Assembly (NCBI RefSeq): GCF_040802235.1
Contig: NC_133170.1
Coordinates: 387,001 to 451,000 of the forward strand
From: Manis javanica
Taxonomy: Eukaryota > Chordata > Mammalia > Pholidota > Manidae
DNA length: 64,000 bases
Reading direction: 5' to 3'
A program made the position numbers and the translations under genes. This document shows, piece after piece, positions 1-11,769 of this stretch (positions are counted from its first letter, which is position 1; every line of letters begins with the position of its first letter). The notes under the pieces are model-generated. The model ran no database searches. It had not been told where the DNA came from and was given only the letters and a program-made list of their open reading frames with translations.

Positions 1-860
1 AGAAGCCCTCCCTGGCCCGGCCGCCACCCACCCGTCTACACTCACAGCCTGCTCGGGCCCGTCGCAGGTTTAACTTTGCATTTCCGACAAGGTCTGTGGG
101 TCACAGCTGTCTCCTCCACCAGGTGGAAGGCCCCTTGAGACAGGACGCTGCCCCTGTGCTCAGGCAGACAGCCCTGCCCCCAGCGCGGGGCCTGGCTCGG
201 AACGGACGCTCGGACGGTGTTCACGCTGCATGAACGAGCGCGCGAACGGGCAGCCAGCTGGGCTTGGAGTCCACGAGGGTCAGCAGATCCCGCGGGTCCT
301 TAGGCAACAGCCCAGTATTTGCCATTTGCCGTTTCATCTTTCTTTAGAGAGAGCCAAAGAGCGGTGTGTCATCTCATCTATGAAGACCAGGAAATTATTA
401 TTAGCAGTATTTTGTTTTTGGAAATCAGATCAGTCTGGAGTAAAATGCACATTCACGCAGCCCTCCCTGAGCACAGGCATTTGGGGAGCCGTGGCGGAGG
501 CTGACGGAGGGGGCGAGGGCGGCGAGGGCCATGTTGTCATGAACAAGACGTCCCAGAACACGCTGGCCAAGTGAGCGGAGAGGCCAGGACTCCAGCGAGG
601 GGACTGGAGTCCCCGCTTGGAGGCCACGTCCGTCGTGCACCACATGAGAAGCCCTGAGAGCCAGCCGCCTCCCGCGCTCCCGTCAGCCCGTCCCCGCTTT
701 CTGGGCCGGGGATACGCAGCGGTCTACCGGGCCGTCCGCCTAGACGCGACCACGAGCTCCTGCGGACTCACAAGGCGGGCCCGGGATTCCGTGTCCTCCC
801 CCCGCCGGGCCGCCTTCCCTCCAGCTCTTGTCCAAGGAAGTCACTCATCTGGCCCACACA
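1..860. promoter_or_regulatory. CpG-rich patch, possible CpG island
   Basis: The stretch is GC-rich and dense in CpG, most of all at about 640-830, where I count roughly 26 CpG in about 165 bases. The rest of the window is largely CpG-poor. It runs off the left edge, so it could be the flank of a promoter island outside the window. No TATA box, splice site or convincing first exon is seen. A GC-drifted L2 tail inside it (118-245) suggests that GC-biased drift could explain part of the composition without a promoter. Confidence 0.4.
118..245 (+). repeat. L2 LINE 3' end, strongly GC-drifted
   Basis: The order of elements matches an L2 tail: a 'cccttgagacaggac' block, 'cccagcgcggggcctgg', then a decayed terminal tetranucleotide run where the usual gaat units read gaac, gagc, gcgc, gaac. 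Most differences from the usual tail are A/T to G/C. Identification is by block order only. Confidence 0.5.
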
Positions 861-2640
861 GAGTATAGAATATCTTCTACTTTGGAAATTATTCAGAAAA
901 TTTTCTGAACAATTCTCATGGTGTCTGCTAATGGGAAAACGCCAAGTTCACGGGAAATGCCTGCATGATCCCGGACAAATATGAGGAAGAGCAGACGAAG
1001 GGCCCCTGCGACGCCCTGCGGATTCCCTCTCCTGCAGCGCGGACCCCCTTTACCGCCTCGCTTCGCTTCTCATCACGACTGTTCTCCCCTCGCTGGGACA
1101 GCTGGGGAGCCGGGAATGACGGGTGAACATCAGTTCCGTTTGCCGCTCGAGCCTATGCTGTCATCGATGGCCTCTCGTTCATTGAGTTCCTAGTAAAGGC
1201 GGCGATCACATGGCCCTCGGCGCTTCCCTTTCATTAAATTGAGCACCAGTTTCCATGCCTGCAGGGTGAAATCGCCCCACTGTTTATAGGACAGGAAGGG
1301 GAGCCCAAGCCCCTGGCCCTCGGGATGGTGGCGTGGCCCTGGCCTCCCAGGCGGCTTATCTGAGGAGCTCCGTTCAGCTCTTGGCAGACTGTGGTCTTAG
1401 TTGAAAAGTGAAAGTACGATTAACTGGTAATATTGAGAATAACAGTGAAAACCATTTGCTTCCAGAACTTAGTGAACCTTTTGAAGATATCTTTTATTGC
1501 CTAGAAGTTCTATTATAAAAGCACATTAGCGTTTCAAAATGCAAAGTGGCTGGGAAAAAGGGTTTATGTAACATTAGAAGCAAAAAGCTGACTGTAAAGT
1601 CATGTCTATGCTGAGACTGTAACTATATGAAAATTAGATCACACAGTCACTGGAAGGAAGCATTAAAGCAGCTGGTTTCTAGAAGTTTTTTCTTAATTTC
1701 TGTTATTGTAATAGTATTATTTGTGTGATACAAAGATACGTCTGCTAAACATATATATTTTGTTTAAAATACTGTAGAAAGTCAACGTTAACTTGTAGTA
1801 GAGACATTAAAAATGATACTCCACCTAAAATTGAATGTAGAACTATGGAGCTTTTCTACCTTATCTTTAAAAACTATTATTCTACAAAATAAAATGGATC
1901 GACTTCTAGGATAGTTCTTGAGATTGACAGAAATAATCTCCTTTGGCATCACTAACAAGCCTCCAAAATTTTATTTTCTTCAATGAGCAATGATAGAACC
2001 AAATAATTTTTTTATGGTATATTTTCTTTATGGTTCTCTAGTGGACCGAAAAACCTCTCTGGAACTTCAGAAAATGCTTCAGCATGTATTTGCCACATGA
2101 CTATAAATGCGTAAAGACAGCACTGGCTGGGCACTGACACCAGACCCGAATGCAGCGCGGAACATGGCGCGCAGTCCCTCTTTTTCTTAGGTTTCTGTCT
2201 ACTCAGTGCTTCACCCCAAGACACCTGTTGCTTGTAAACAACACTCAATACAGAGTTTGGATGAATTTCATACTGAATGGGCATTTCCTTCTGTCCAGAA
2301 ATTCCCGTGACTTTTTAATTAAATGATTTCTATCGCCAAGAACTGGTTGTCTTTTCCCCTGGGGTGTCATTAGCAGGTTGAGATAGTCGGTGGCTAGTTT
2401 GGACTTTCTGGGCCGTAGACTTCAGGCCTTTTCTTGGGTCCCTTCCACGCAATTCAGCCAAAAAAAATGCACCCAGCTAGGTGACTTCCCAGAGAGTCTG
2501 CATCAACAGGCGCTACCAACAGCTATGGAAACCCCGTGCTGGCCGGAATGCTGTGTCCCACCCACTGGTTGGTTAGCACAGCTCATGATGGACCACTAAG
2601 CAGTTCGGGAATTGGCTGGACTGTATGTTCCTAACCTTTT
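861..2640. other. Unique sequence, no gene seen
   Basis: The part up to about 1,370 is mixed in composition. From 1,380 to 2,030 it is AT-rich, with several short T and A runs but no recognisable repeat. The open frames at 981-1193, 2012-2284 and 2390-2599 are short and match nothing I know. A perfect 18-base palindrome sits at 892-909. Confidence 0.5.
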
Positions 2641-2879
2641 CCACATGACTGGTCATAGTTAAGAGTAATCAGCTGCAAAAACAAATAAGCCCAATGCTAC
2701 AATAACCAGCATTCTTCTGGGCAAGAAGCAATACTGGTAAATTGATCCCATACTAAAGATGAGGGAAATGATTCCGGGGATGGTGGGGACCCCAGAATGA
2801 TGTTTGAGGAGAACAGGGGCCACATAACCTGGGTTCAGGATGAGAACTAAACCAGGGGCTGGATGAACAAAAGCTGGAG

Positions 2880-3240
2880 AAGGTAGAGGCTGGCGAGTCG
2901 GGGAACTAACAGGAAGCTTGGAATCGATGAGTCGACCCAGGCCAAAGCAACAGCGAGAGGCATGTGAGCCAGACAGACACGGCGTGAGCGGGCACGGCGG
3001 CGCAGCAGATTCGAGGAGTTCAGGGGGCGAGCACCATGTGAAGACAGAGTTAAGAAGACACTAAAGTTTCCAGCCAGATTATTGAGTTGGTGGTGACACC
3101 ACTAACACAACAGAGGCATCAAGAGGAACAGTTTGAGGGAGGTGAAGGGAGCCTGGTTTTAGAATTTAGATACCAAAAGAGCCAGGGAACATCATGGCAG
3201 ACATGTCAGCGGGACATCTGGACGCGCCAGGGCTAGGAAA
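2880..3240 (-). repeat. L2 LINE, internal (reverse transcriptase region) fragment
   Basis: The phrase order around 3,085-3,235 (a 'gttggtggtgacacc' block, then 'gaggaacagtttgagg', then 'gcgggacatctgga') follows the reverse-strand L2 ORF2 region just downstream of its reverse transcriptase core. The left part is too decayed to align by eye. Confidence 0.5.
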
Positions 3241-3435
3241 GAATATTTAACTGTACAGACTTTGAAGTTAAACCCTGGTTCTTCCACTTAGGTTCAGGGG
3301 CTTTAGATATTTAAACGTCTTAGCTCTAGGTTCTTACCTGAACAATGCAGGTAGTGATTACATTACAGGGTTGCTGCGGTGAGCAAGGAGCATACACGGA
3401 TAGCACTTACGGTGTCTGAAATGTAGTAAGAACCC
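3240..3435 (+). repeat. MIR SINE
   Basis: Near full-length MIR order: a 'gaagttaaaccctggttcttccactta' box corresponding to the tRNA-derived B-box region, a core, a 'cattacagggttgctg' block, and a tail ending near 'atgtagtaag'. Confidence 0.75.
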
Positions 3436-3589
3436 CAGAAGGTTTCTGTCCTTGGACCACAGCGAGCATCTCTCCATGTTCTCCGAGCCTCGTCCTCTGC
3501 CGCCCTCCCTGCATGGCAGTCAGAGAGACTACTCTAACAAAGAGGAGACACCCACCAGTCCTGTGCGTGCAGACCTTGGAGACTCAGCC

Positions 3590-3985
3590 CCCTCGTCCCG
3601 GAACGTGGCCCTCATCAGACTCAGGGCCTCCGTGCTTGCTGTTCCTCTGCTGGGCATGCTCTTCCTAGACTGCTCAAGGCTGGTTCTTCTACACCCTGTG
3701 GTTAGTTCTCATGGAGGCCTTTTGATGGTCTTTTCTTTATCCTCCCCACACTCTCTTTATTTGGTTACACTCTTTTTATTTTACCCATAGAACATTCTCA
3801 TTTTAAATGAAAATTTCATGTATATGTTTACCTTTGTGTTTACCTTTGTGTTCTCCCTCTTCAATTAGAATGTCAGTTTCCTGACAGCATGTCTGGCTTA
3901 TTCCTGCTACATCCCAGTGCCTGGCAGTTAGTAGGATTTCCGTAAATAATTGCTGAGTAAAGGAGTGAATGAGAATGAGTATACA
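3590..3985 (+). repeat. L2 LINE 3' end
   Basis: The L2 3' UTR order is visible: 'cttgctgttcctctgctgg', a T-rich middle, 'gaatgtcagtttcctgacagca', 'cccagtgcctggcag', then 'ttgctgagtaaaggagtgaatg'. A 12-base unit (gtttacctttgt) is repeated in tandem at about 3,829-3,852. The short frame at 3452-3790 lies over the left part and is not a gene. Confidence 0.75.
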
Positions 3986-3999
3986 TGGGATTATGTGGA

Positions 4000-4860
4000 C
4001 TTAAACACAAAGCACACCACTCTTCCCCATAGGATGGAACAGCCCGACTCAGACACACGGCCCTGTGGCGCCCAGTTCCTCGGAGCTGGATTCTCCTGAG
4101 GTGAGCCGATCAGCCTCTCTGGCCCCCACTGGCCATCTCACTACCACAGAGCCGACACAGACATGCCTGTGCCTGAGACGGAGATAGTGAAGAATAAGCG
4201 GGATGAAATCGGGCAGGTGCCTGGAGTTGTGCAGGAGGAAGACACTCTACCTAACTGTTCAGCCCCCGTAAAGATGACAGGCATGGGCCAAAACGTGATG
4301 ATCAAAATCCCCAAGGTCACCTCAAATCACTGGGCTATGAATCCCCACATGGCCCTGACTGACAACAGTCAATCAGAATTTCCACCAAGCCACCAAGATC
4401 CATCACATAAACCCCAGGATCACAATTCAGGGTGGTAGTTCCTGAAATATCATGAAAAACAAGTCAGTCCCCAAATGGACTAGGAATCGCAGAGGGGATG
4501 CAAAATGCCCTCGGCCAGAGCAGGGTCAGCACCTCCGTTCCCGGCCCCTGGCTCCTGGCTCCCCGTGGAACTGCCCATCTGTGCCCCAGGAGCCCACGCT
4601 GGAGCATCCGGTCAGCACCCTCGCCCACTCACTCTCAGAAAACCTTGAGATGCAGTAAACTGGACTGAGGAAAACAGCACAGTCTTAGGCTTCATTTCAG
4701 GTGCTTTGTAAGTAACGGGTGACGGCTCAGCCCTGCCAGCCGGACTTGGGCATCAGCTCCCGTTACAGAGCTGCTGCCTCCTGGGGCGCCTCCCCTGGAG
4801 CGAGGAACCCCAGACAGCTCATCGCATCTGGTCTGCGGATTAAGAAACTGGTTTTTTTAT
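4000..4860. other. Unique sequence, no gene seen
   Basis: It holds open frames at 4163-4438 and 4452-4658 with no recognisable domain, no flanking splice signals I would trust, and no homology I can name. No repeat was identified. Confidence 0.45.
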
Positions 4861-4864
4861 TTAG

Positions 4865-5050
4865 GTGGCCCTCAGGTGTTTTCTTGACTTTGCCATTTAC
4901 CAGTTGTTCAACTTTGGGGAAAGGACTTTAGTTTTTAATTTGTAAAATGAGGATAATAATGCCTACCATAGGGGGTCATTGTAAAGGGGACAAAGGAGTA
5001 AAATGTAAAATTGTAAGTTGCTAAGCATGTCACTGAATACCTAGCTGTTA
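4865..5050 (+). repeat. MIR SINE
   Basis: Right half of a MIR: 'tgccatttaccagttgttcaac', 'gtaaaatgaggataataatgcc' and 'ctaagcatgtcactgaat' appear in the expected order. Confidence 0.75.
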
Positions 5051-5109
5051 ATATTAATTAATAGGCAATAATTAATTGTCCATGATAATATCTGAACCCA
5101 AGCTATTTC

Positions 5110-5880
5110 TTTTTTATCCATCCAGCAAATATTTATTGAGCATGTCTTTGATACCAAGCATTGTGTGGGTGCCGAGGATGCAACGGCAGGCGTGTACACT
5201 GACCCCTGTCCTCCTGGGGCCAACAGATGTGTGACCAGGCGACTGCGTGACAAGCGCCACCGCAGGGAGAGCTCAGGATGCACTGGAAGGGACCCGGGAC
5301 ACGGGCCTGCAGTCAGGGGCCTGCCCGAGGGAGGGAAGCCAAGGTCATACCCCAAGGGCGCCATCCGCAGGTCAGGAGGCCGGAGCAAAGGAAATCCCAT
5401 GCAGGAGAAACACTACGCACAGATGCTCAAGGAACAGAGCGAGCCGCTGCCAGGCTGCTGATGGAGGTCTGACCGGGCCTGTCAGGCTGTAAGAGGCTCC
5501 TCATAAGTCCTGGCTGAAGGGTCTGTGCTTTAATCTGAGTCAGCAGCAGCACAGGAAGATTCTAAGCCAAGAGTGGCATGGTTGTATCTGTGTTTCAGAA
5601 CGACCCCTCTGGCTGCCGTGTGAAGAACAGATCAGGAAAAGAAGACGTTGTGAGTCTATGAATTAAGGAGACGCCCCTCAAGGACATGAGGAGTGGACAT
5701 GGACTAGAGAGATTCAGAAGGTGTAGTGACAGGACTTGGCACCTGATAGAAAGTGCAGGGTGGGGGTGGGCAAGAGGAATGCCAGGTGGATCGGTGGTGC
5801 CCCCTCACTGAGCGGGCAGCGTGGAGGGGCAACAGCTTCTGGACGTTCACCAGAGAACAAGCTGAGCTCCAGAGACTCAC
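5110..5880 (-). repeat. L2 LINE, long 3' fragment
   Basis: It begins with the reverse complement of the L2 tail ('ccagcaaatatttattgagc'), then the antisense 3' UTR, then ORF2-derived sequence ('acccctctggctgccgtgtg', and 'tggtgccccctcactgagcg' near 5,800). It is the longest L2 piece in the window. Frames at 5041-5400 (minus) and 5165-5461, 5247-5492 and 5278-5472 (plus) lie within or over this L2 and are not genes. Confidence 0.8.
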
Positions 5881-7535
5881 AGGCCTTTCGGGTGGAAATA
5901 GTCCACAGTTAAGTGAATGATCAAGTGATTGGGTATGGCCAATTAATCTGGCAATCAGAGTACATAACCAGTGAGTGATTAATCCCTGTCATCACCATCG
6001 CCACCACAGCCACTTCCTCTAGTTCTTCCTAACTGCCACTAACAGACGCTAACGTGTCAAAAAATCACTGCCCAGCGAACTAACTCGGACACAACCAGCT
6101 CCGTGAGCACAAAGCTGCCTCCACACCGGAGACCCTGTGGGGCATCTGAGCAGGGATTGGCCGGAATCCCCTCTGAGAGGTGAGGCCCAAAGGCCTCCTC
6201 CATGTTCTCTCACCACCGGCTCTGTCTGGACGTGCAGCCTCACGTTCTGTGGGCCCGGAAAGCACAGCCTGCCACCCGGGGACCAGACAGGACAGCTCGA
6301 GGTGCTGAGGCGTGAGCCACAAGCTTCCTCGCCAGCCACTATCCTGTGACTTGGCTCAGTTCCAATCTTAATTGCAAGTTAATTTTTTAATCATTTGTAT
6401 TGACATAATTACAAAAATTAAAAACATTAAAGGAAAAAAGATCCCCCAATTGCCCTGAGTCAACCTAAAGGTACATTTCCTCTGGCCCCTCTCAAGCAGC
6501 CAAAATGGCCCTGAGTTTAAATTTGAGTTTAATAAAAACCTCTCTCCCAAGACTGTACTCACCCCCTTTGCGGGCGGCCAATCGTCAGAGAAATCCGGCA
6601 TGTCGTGTAGAAAGGAGGGATGGTCGTGGTTCCCGAGTAAACCTCCCAGCGGAATCAGCCTGAAGACTGGTTCGGGGCGCTGTTCGCTGCCGTGAAACAT
6701 GACTGGCTGTTCCTGAGACGTGAGCAGTTTCTTTCCTTACACTGTCTCCTCCAGCATTTCTGAACAGCGACAGTAGGAAATACCTGTTTCCCCTGCCAGC
6801 TGGGCTCCAAATCTCCACCACTAGAGAGGCCATCGCCTGGGCTGCAAACATCTGGAGAGCTGGCTCATTCCTAAAAAACAAACTTCTGTTTGATAAGAGA
6901 GTTTGAAGGACATGCTGTAGACTATGTGCTAAACACTGGTGTCACTCACTGCCAGAAAGGCAATAGAATACAGGTAGAACTTAAATCCAAACTTACTTTA
7001 ATAAAATCCAGTCCCTTGGACTCTAGATCTTGTATGAACGGTGAAGCTATGGGCCCAGCACATTGTCTCATAACAATGCAGAACTGCAGCCATATACTTG
7101 CATGAGTGTCAGGAACTCTCCAGTTTCTATTCGAAGTCCAATAATTTATCTTACTGTACCAGATATGACACTTTCATTGTCTCATCTTAAGTAAAAGCCT
7201 GGCTGACCTATGTAATGGTTGTGGTGAGACTGAGTTTATTGTGTCTAACACTGCATCAGCTCTGGTGAGAGCAGTTCATAAAATATCTTTTAAAATTATA
7301 GGCAAAAGTGAGAAAGTAAAAAATATATATAGTTTCATCTGTCACAGTTTTATAGCATAGAAGGTAGCTATGCAACTATCCTCACAAATACATACGTAGT
7401 AATTTTTTTCCTAACTTGCATACACATTTTTGTTCTTCAAAATGTGTAAAGAGAAGGAAAAATTATCTCTTGGGTGAATGCATTTTTTTCTCACCCGGGC
7501 ATACAGCCAATAAAGATTAAACTGGGGAAGGAATT
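5881..7535. other. Unique sequence, no gene seen
   Basis: It contains several overlapping short frames on both strands at 6049-6349 and 6368-6881, none recognisable. The first copy of a 34-base near-duplicate lies at 7,068-7,101. Confidence 0.45.
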
Positions 7536-7539
7536 GATA

Positions 7540-7612
7540 AGGCCTTGGGCAAGCATACTAACCTCTCAGGAGGCCAGCCTCCTCCTCTGTAATACAGGAA
7601 AGTAGACAAGTG
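7540..7612 (+). repeat. MIR SINE fragment
   Basis: A short piece of the MIR core ('cttgggcaagcatactaacctctc' followed by a 'cctcctctgtaatacagg' block). Short and diverged. Confidence 0.45.
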
Positions 7613-7770
7613 TTTCTCAAACCGTAGTGTACGTGGGGGTCACCTGGGGAGCAGGGGTCATGGCCATGGGAGCAGCGTCTATGCATCTGTGGTTTTTTCA
7701 CAAACTCCCCAGGAGATTCTAATGCAGACCCAAATTAAGAATCTCTAAGTCCAACGATGCCTAAGGTCAT
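7608..7770 (+). mobile_element. MER5A-like hAT (Charlie) DNA transposon remnant
   Basis: It starts with the 'agtgtttctcaaacc' type terminus, then 'gggggtcacctggggagc', and later 'ccccaggagattctaatgcag', the arrangement of a non-autonomous MER5A-type element. The right terminal repeat is not clear. It has no coding capacity. Confidence 0.6.
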
Positions 7771-7832
7771 TTCCGGCTCTAACAATCATTAATCTTTCTT
7801 TAAATATCCTTGCCCTTTGTATATGGACAATT

Positions 7833-7866
7833 TCATAACAATGCAAAACTGCAACCATATACTTGC
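7833..7866 (+). repeat. Near-duplicate of 7,068-7,101
   Basis: The 34 bases differ from those at 7,068-7,101 at two positions by eye, both g-to-a relative to the left copy. The flanks on both sides do not match. The offset is 765 bases. Confidence 0.8.
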
Positions 7867-8089
7867 TCTGCAGAGTTTTTTTTTTTCTCTTTTCCTCTTG
7901 TGTGTGGATGCCCTCCTGCTGCCCATCTCTTCCTACTGGAGACAGCCACCCTCTGCCTGCAGGAGCCCATGGGAGCCGTCCATCGGTGATCTTATTAAAG
8001 CAGAGGCCTGTCTGGTGCCTTATTCTTAATGATGGTTGGGATGCTGAATTCCAAACCTTGAATGTGTTTTTTTTTTAAACTAACTGAAA

Positions 8090-8262
8090 GTCAGTTATTA
8101 CAAATTCCCTGTTCCCTCTTGTTGTCTCCCTTGCCACCATCTGAACAACCTCGTGTGAACAGCAACCTCTGTCGCACAATCACACTGGTTTTTGTCTCTG
8201 CATCTCCAGGGCCGACCTCAGCATTTGGTGAGCCCTTGGTACTGTTTGTTGACTGACTAAGT
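8090..8262 (+). repeat. L2 LINE 3' end, weak
   Basis: 'ctctgcatctccagggcc', 'ttggtgagcccttggtactg' and a final 'ttgttgactgactaag' fit a decayed L2 tail. Nothing further upstream is alignable by eye. Confidence 0.35.
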
Positions 8263-10734
8263 GGCTTTGGAAAAGGAGAAATTTTGATCTTTGCCCCTGA
8301 TTGCTCTGACCCTTAGTGAGTCGTTATGTCTACTGAATAGATGGCAGTAAGAATGTCAGAGATGAATGAAGGCTGCAAAGGAGCCGGAAAGCCGGAACCC
8401 AGCTTCCACCTCTGTCAATTCCACCTTTCTCAACTCACAAGCAACAGACAGACTGAAACTCAATGCTGCACATAGAAGAGAGGGAAGAATGGCCCTTCAA
8501 AATAGATACACAGAGCCCTACAAAACATCAGACCCAACAAATCTAAATGATATCATGTGCAATCTCATAAAAGTTTTAACATTCAGTTTCATTTGATCAT
8601 ACTTTGTTCAATGTTTACCACTGGCAAGAAATTAATATTTTGCTGATGCATGGAAACCTTCATGAAACTGAAATCCAGTTAGTTTGCTTATAGGACCAAA
8701 ACATTTCTTTTGGCTGGTCTCATGGATGGGCAGTCGAGATGTGATCTGCTACCACATGCCCTGTAATGCATCAGCCGTCCCTCTCCGTGTCTCACCAGGT
8801 GCCCCCTAGACCTCTGGCTCACAACCAGGAGCAGGCATGGCACTGGCTTCTCTGAAGCGCCAGAAAGGACTGGGCCGCCTACCTTGGAACACAAACCCAT
8901 GTATAAAGGCCCTTTTAGTCAGATCACTTTGCGGAGGTGTGAATGTTATTTTAGATCCAATTGAGAATTCGGCAGAGTGCCAAGGACCCAGGGCATGGCT
9001 CACGGCACACCTCTGACCCCCCTGAAAAGTGGGTGCAGAGCCCCAGCGTGACCTGCTCTCAAAGACACTCCCACAGTCCCTGCACGCTGGAGAGCCATCC
9101 CCAGGAAGCTCTGGCCCCAGGGCAGACAGGAAAGGTGGTGCCAGTCAGTCGGATCTGCTAAGGAGCCTGGGAGAAGGCCCAGAGCCCTTAGAACTGCACT
9201 CCCGCCCTACGACCTCCCCTCAGCAAGCTGCTGAACGCCTCCTGGGATGGGGAGAGAGAGGCGGGGGGCAGTGCCACGGAAGGGGACCTGCGCATGGCCC
9301 CGTAGGAGGCGCCTCCCGTGGCTTGCATCACTGCTCCTCTCGTTCTGAGATTCCTCAGATGAAATAGCAGAGTTAACTCTTTTCCAGCAGCAAAATGGGC
9401 CACACTCTGCTCCAGACCAGGAAACAAGGCGTGTTCACTCCCCGCCCCCATAGGGAGGAGGGCAGATCTGGGAATGTGCGGACGTCTGGCACGTTTAATA
9501 GGACTGATCCAGGTTGTTGGGATGCATTTTCCATAGAGTCGCTCAGTTAATGCAGAAGGAAGTCAAGCAGTTACTACAGGTAAGACCGGAAGGTGAACAG
9601 CAAGATTCTGTTTTTACTGGCCACTGTATCTGGAGAAACAAATCTAATACAAACTAATGTCCACCAAATTTTTAAAGTTCCATAGAGACATCAATGCCTG
9701 AAATGGCAAAAATTACATATTATTTTTATTAAAATAAATATTAATGGTGATGTACTATTAGCATATATTTACATGTGAGGTCTCCAGCCCTCCCGCCGAA
9801 TCCCCCTTCCCCCTGTTGCTCTGACGCAGAACTCAGCCGCCTCGGTGCCCCGCTCTCCCTGGGTCCCCTGCCGGTCCACCCCCAGCTCTGACTCAGAGTA
9901 GGTCCTATTCCCGCCCCGCCCCCCCCCCCCAACGCCCCGCCTCTGCCCGGTTCCTGGCTACTGAGCGCAGATCAGCGCCCTCCTGAAACGGCTAACAGAA
10001 TGTGTTTCCCGGCTTCCCTCCCCACCCTCCGCAGAGCCGACTTGGACAGCAGCCCGGGGGTGGTTCTGTCTGCGCTGCCCCCTTACCCCCCAGGACCCTC
10101 CAGCCACTCTCACCTCCCACCCACCGAGCTCACCCTCAGCAGCTCCCGGAGGGGCTGGATCCTGTGGGTCACTCAGGCACCCAGGACTCAATGTCAGCAC
10201 CCCCAAAAAGCATCTCTTACCCCTCTTTCTAAAGAAGCCTCCCAATTCCAGACTATCACAGCAATAATCATGTCTTTGTCTGCCCTCAGCTTGAGAGCTG
10301 CCTCACCCAGGCTTCGCCCCTTGCCGCAGCCAGTTGGTACCCACGGAGGCCCCCCTGCAGTCATCAGGGTCCCAGACCTCCCTGTGGAGTGGCTGAGACC
10401 TTCCCGGACTTGCAGCCCACCTGTCCCCTCTGCCCCTACCCTCCTGCCCCCACACAGACAGGCAGTCCCCAGTAACTTCCCACATGCCGCGTGTTCTGGG
10501 TCGGCCTCCCCGAGTCCCAGCCTACTGCGCAAAGGGTCGTATTCGGGACAGGTCCCAAGGTAGAGCTGATGGGTGTGATGCAGGGTGTCGGAAGTGGGTG
10601 GGGGAGGCAGTAATAGCACCAAGACTTTTAACTGAAGCGACTGGAAGAAGCAAGTCGCCTTTTCTGTCGTGGGTGACTCTGCAGGAAGAACGTGCTGGGG
10701 GTAAGGGTGGGACTTGAAGTTGGGTTCTGTTCCA
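8263..10734. other. Unique sequence with C-rich patch, no gene seen
   Basis: From about 9,780 to 10,560 the plus strand is C-rich and pyrimidine-biased, with a poly-C run near 9,917-9,931. That bias produces long opposing frames (10000-10563 plus, 10194-10739 minus) rich in Pro, Ser and Arg. They show no domain and I do not call them genes. Confidence 0.5.
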
Positions 10735-10875
10735 ATCACGATGCCAGGGGGAGAGCCTCAAGTGAGCACTTGGATGTGAGCTCTGGAGCTCAAGGGAGAG
10801 GTCAGGGTGGAACCGGAAATGTGGGGGTTGTTTTCATGGAGAAGGTGAGGCCTTGACCTGGATGAGAATACCTTT
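10735..10875 (-). repeat. L2 LINE, internal fragment
   Basis: The block 'ctctggagctcaagggagag' followed by 'gtcagggtgga' and 'aaatgtgggggtt' matches the antisense of the L2 reverse transcriptase region. Confidence 0.65.
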
Positions 10876-10877
10876 AG

Positions 10878-10904
10878 ATAAAAAATAAAAAATAAAAAAA
10901 AAAC
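10878..10904 (+). repeat. A-rich simple repeat (AAAAAT)n
   Basis: Two to three taaaaaa units merge into a poly-A run. Confidence 0.8.
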
Positions 10905-11014
10905 CCAGCTATTATAATTTTGGCCAGCCTTCCCAATGTAGCCTTTCTGCATTATATTTTAATTCTGAAGTTTTTCAGATTTATTTTGTCATCATTAGCT
11001 ATTCTAGCTTCAAC

Positions 11015-11150
11015 AGTCATTCAATTAACTTATTCTGGTTTCTTCATTTGACATGTGGAGATAAATAATGATTATAAACTCCAACTTCATGGGTAATCGG
11101 AGGATCAAATGAGAAGAAGGATAGGCAGGCACTTAAGAGAGTTAAAATGT
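11015..11150 (+). repeat. MIR SINE, right part
   Basis: 'ggtttcttcatttgacatg' continues into 'tggagataaataatg' and then 'aatcggaggatcaaatgag', the MIR order after the core. It contains the source copy (11,018-11,054) of the 37-base duplication seen again at 12,465. Confidence 0.65.
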
Positions 11151-11482
11151 TAACCTAATGAGACGTTTCATTTCTGCCAGGTTTTTTTTTTAGGAATATA
11201 GTCTCTTTGTTATTCAGAGACAAGAATTAAGTTAACATCATTGACTTTCAAGTGGGGTAAATAACAAGAGTCATTCAAAGGAAAATAAAAGTAAGTGAAA
11301 CAGCATTAGTAAAATGGAAATAAATGCCCTGGAAAACATTAAAATTCTAGAGCAGACAAAACTCAAGTTTTTAATAAGCTAAAAAATGCAAAACCATTTT
11401 GCAAATTAATAAAAAACAAAAGATGAGCTTTATGTACAAAATGACAATTCAAAAAAAAGATTTTTCAATACAAGTGAATATC

Positions 11483-11495
11483 AAAAGTAAGGATG
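11483..11495 (+). repeat. Left target-site duplication
   Basis: The 13 bases aaaagtaaggatg recur exactly at 11,770-11,782 and bracket the retroposon at 11,496-11,769. The A-rich start fits an L1 endonuclease site. Confidence 0.8.
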
Positions 11496-11769
11496 CTATA
11501 TAAATCAAGTATAAAAATCAAACGAATAATCATACCTTGACTTGTTTATAATTCATGATGCGTGATCAAAACCGAAAGTTTCTGTGATATGACTGCCCTT
11601 GCACTGTTCACCATGTAAGAACGTGTTCGTTATGCTTCAGAAGATTGGAGACTGTTGAGAACTAGGCTTGGGGTTGATTAATGATTGTGCATTGAGTCCC
11701 CTATACAGAATTTTATTGTTGTTAACAACCATTTGATCAATAAATATGAGAGATGCCCTCTCAAAAGAA
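11496..11769 (+). mobile_element. Retroposed RNA (SINE-like or processed transcript) of unknown family
   Basis: The insert of about 274 bases is bracketed by exact 13-base direct repeats and ends in a short A-rich tail (about 11,763-11,770). An AATAAA lies at 11,739-11,744, about 20-25 bases before the tail, as in a processed polyadenylated transcript. These features indicate L1-type target-primed insertion. The body is not MIR, Alu, B1/B2, SINEC, ERE or a CHR-type SINE as I know them, and I see no A/B box pair. No second copy occurs in the window. It could be a copy of a lineage-specific noncoding RNA or of an mRNA 3' end. The frame at 11746-11985 starts in its tail and is not a gene. Confidence 0.65.

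Noticed and set aside
10000..10739. 187-aa plus frame and 181-aa minus frame overlapping each other
   Set aside because: Both arise from a C-rich, pyrimidine-biased patch with few stops; there is no homology and the two are mutually incompatible.
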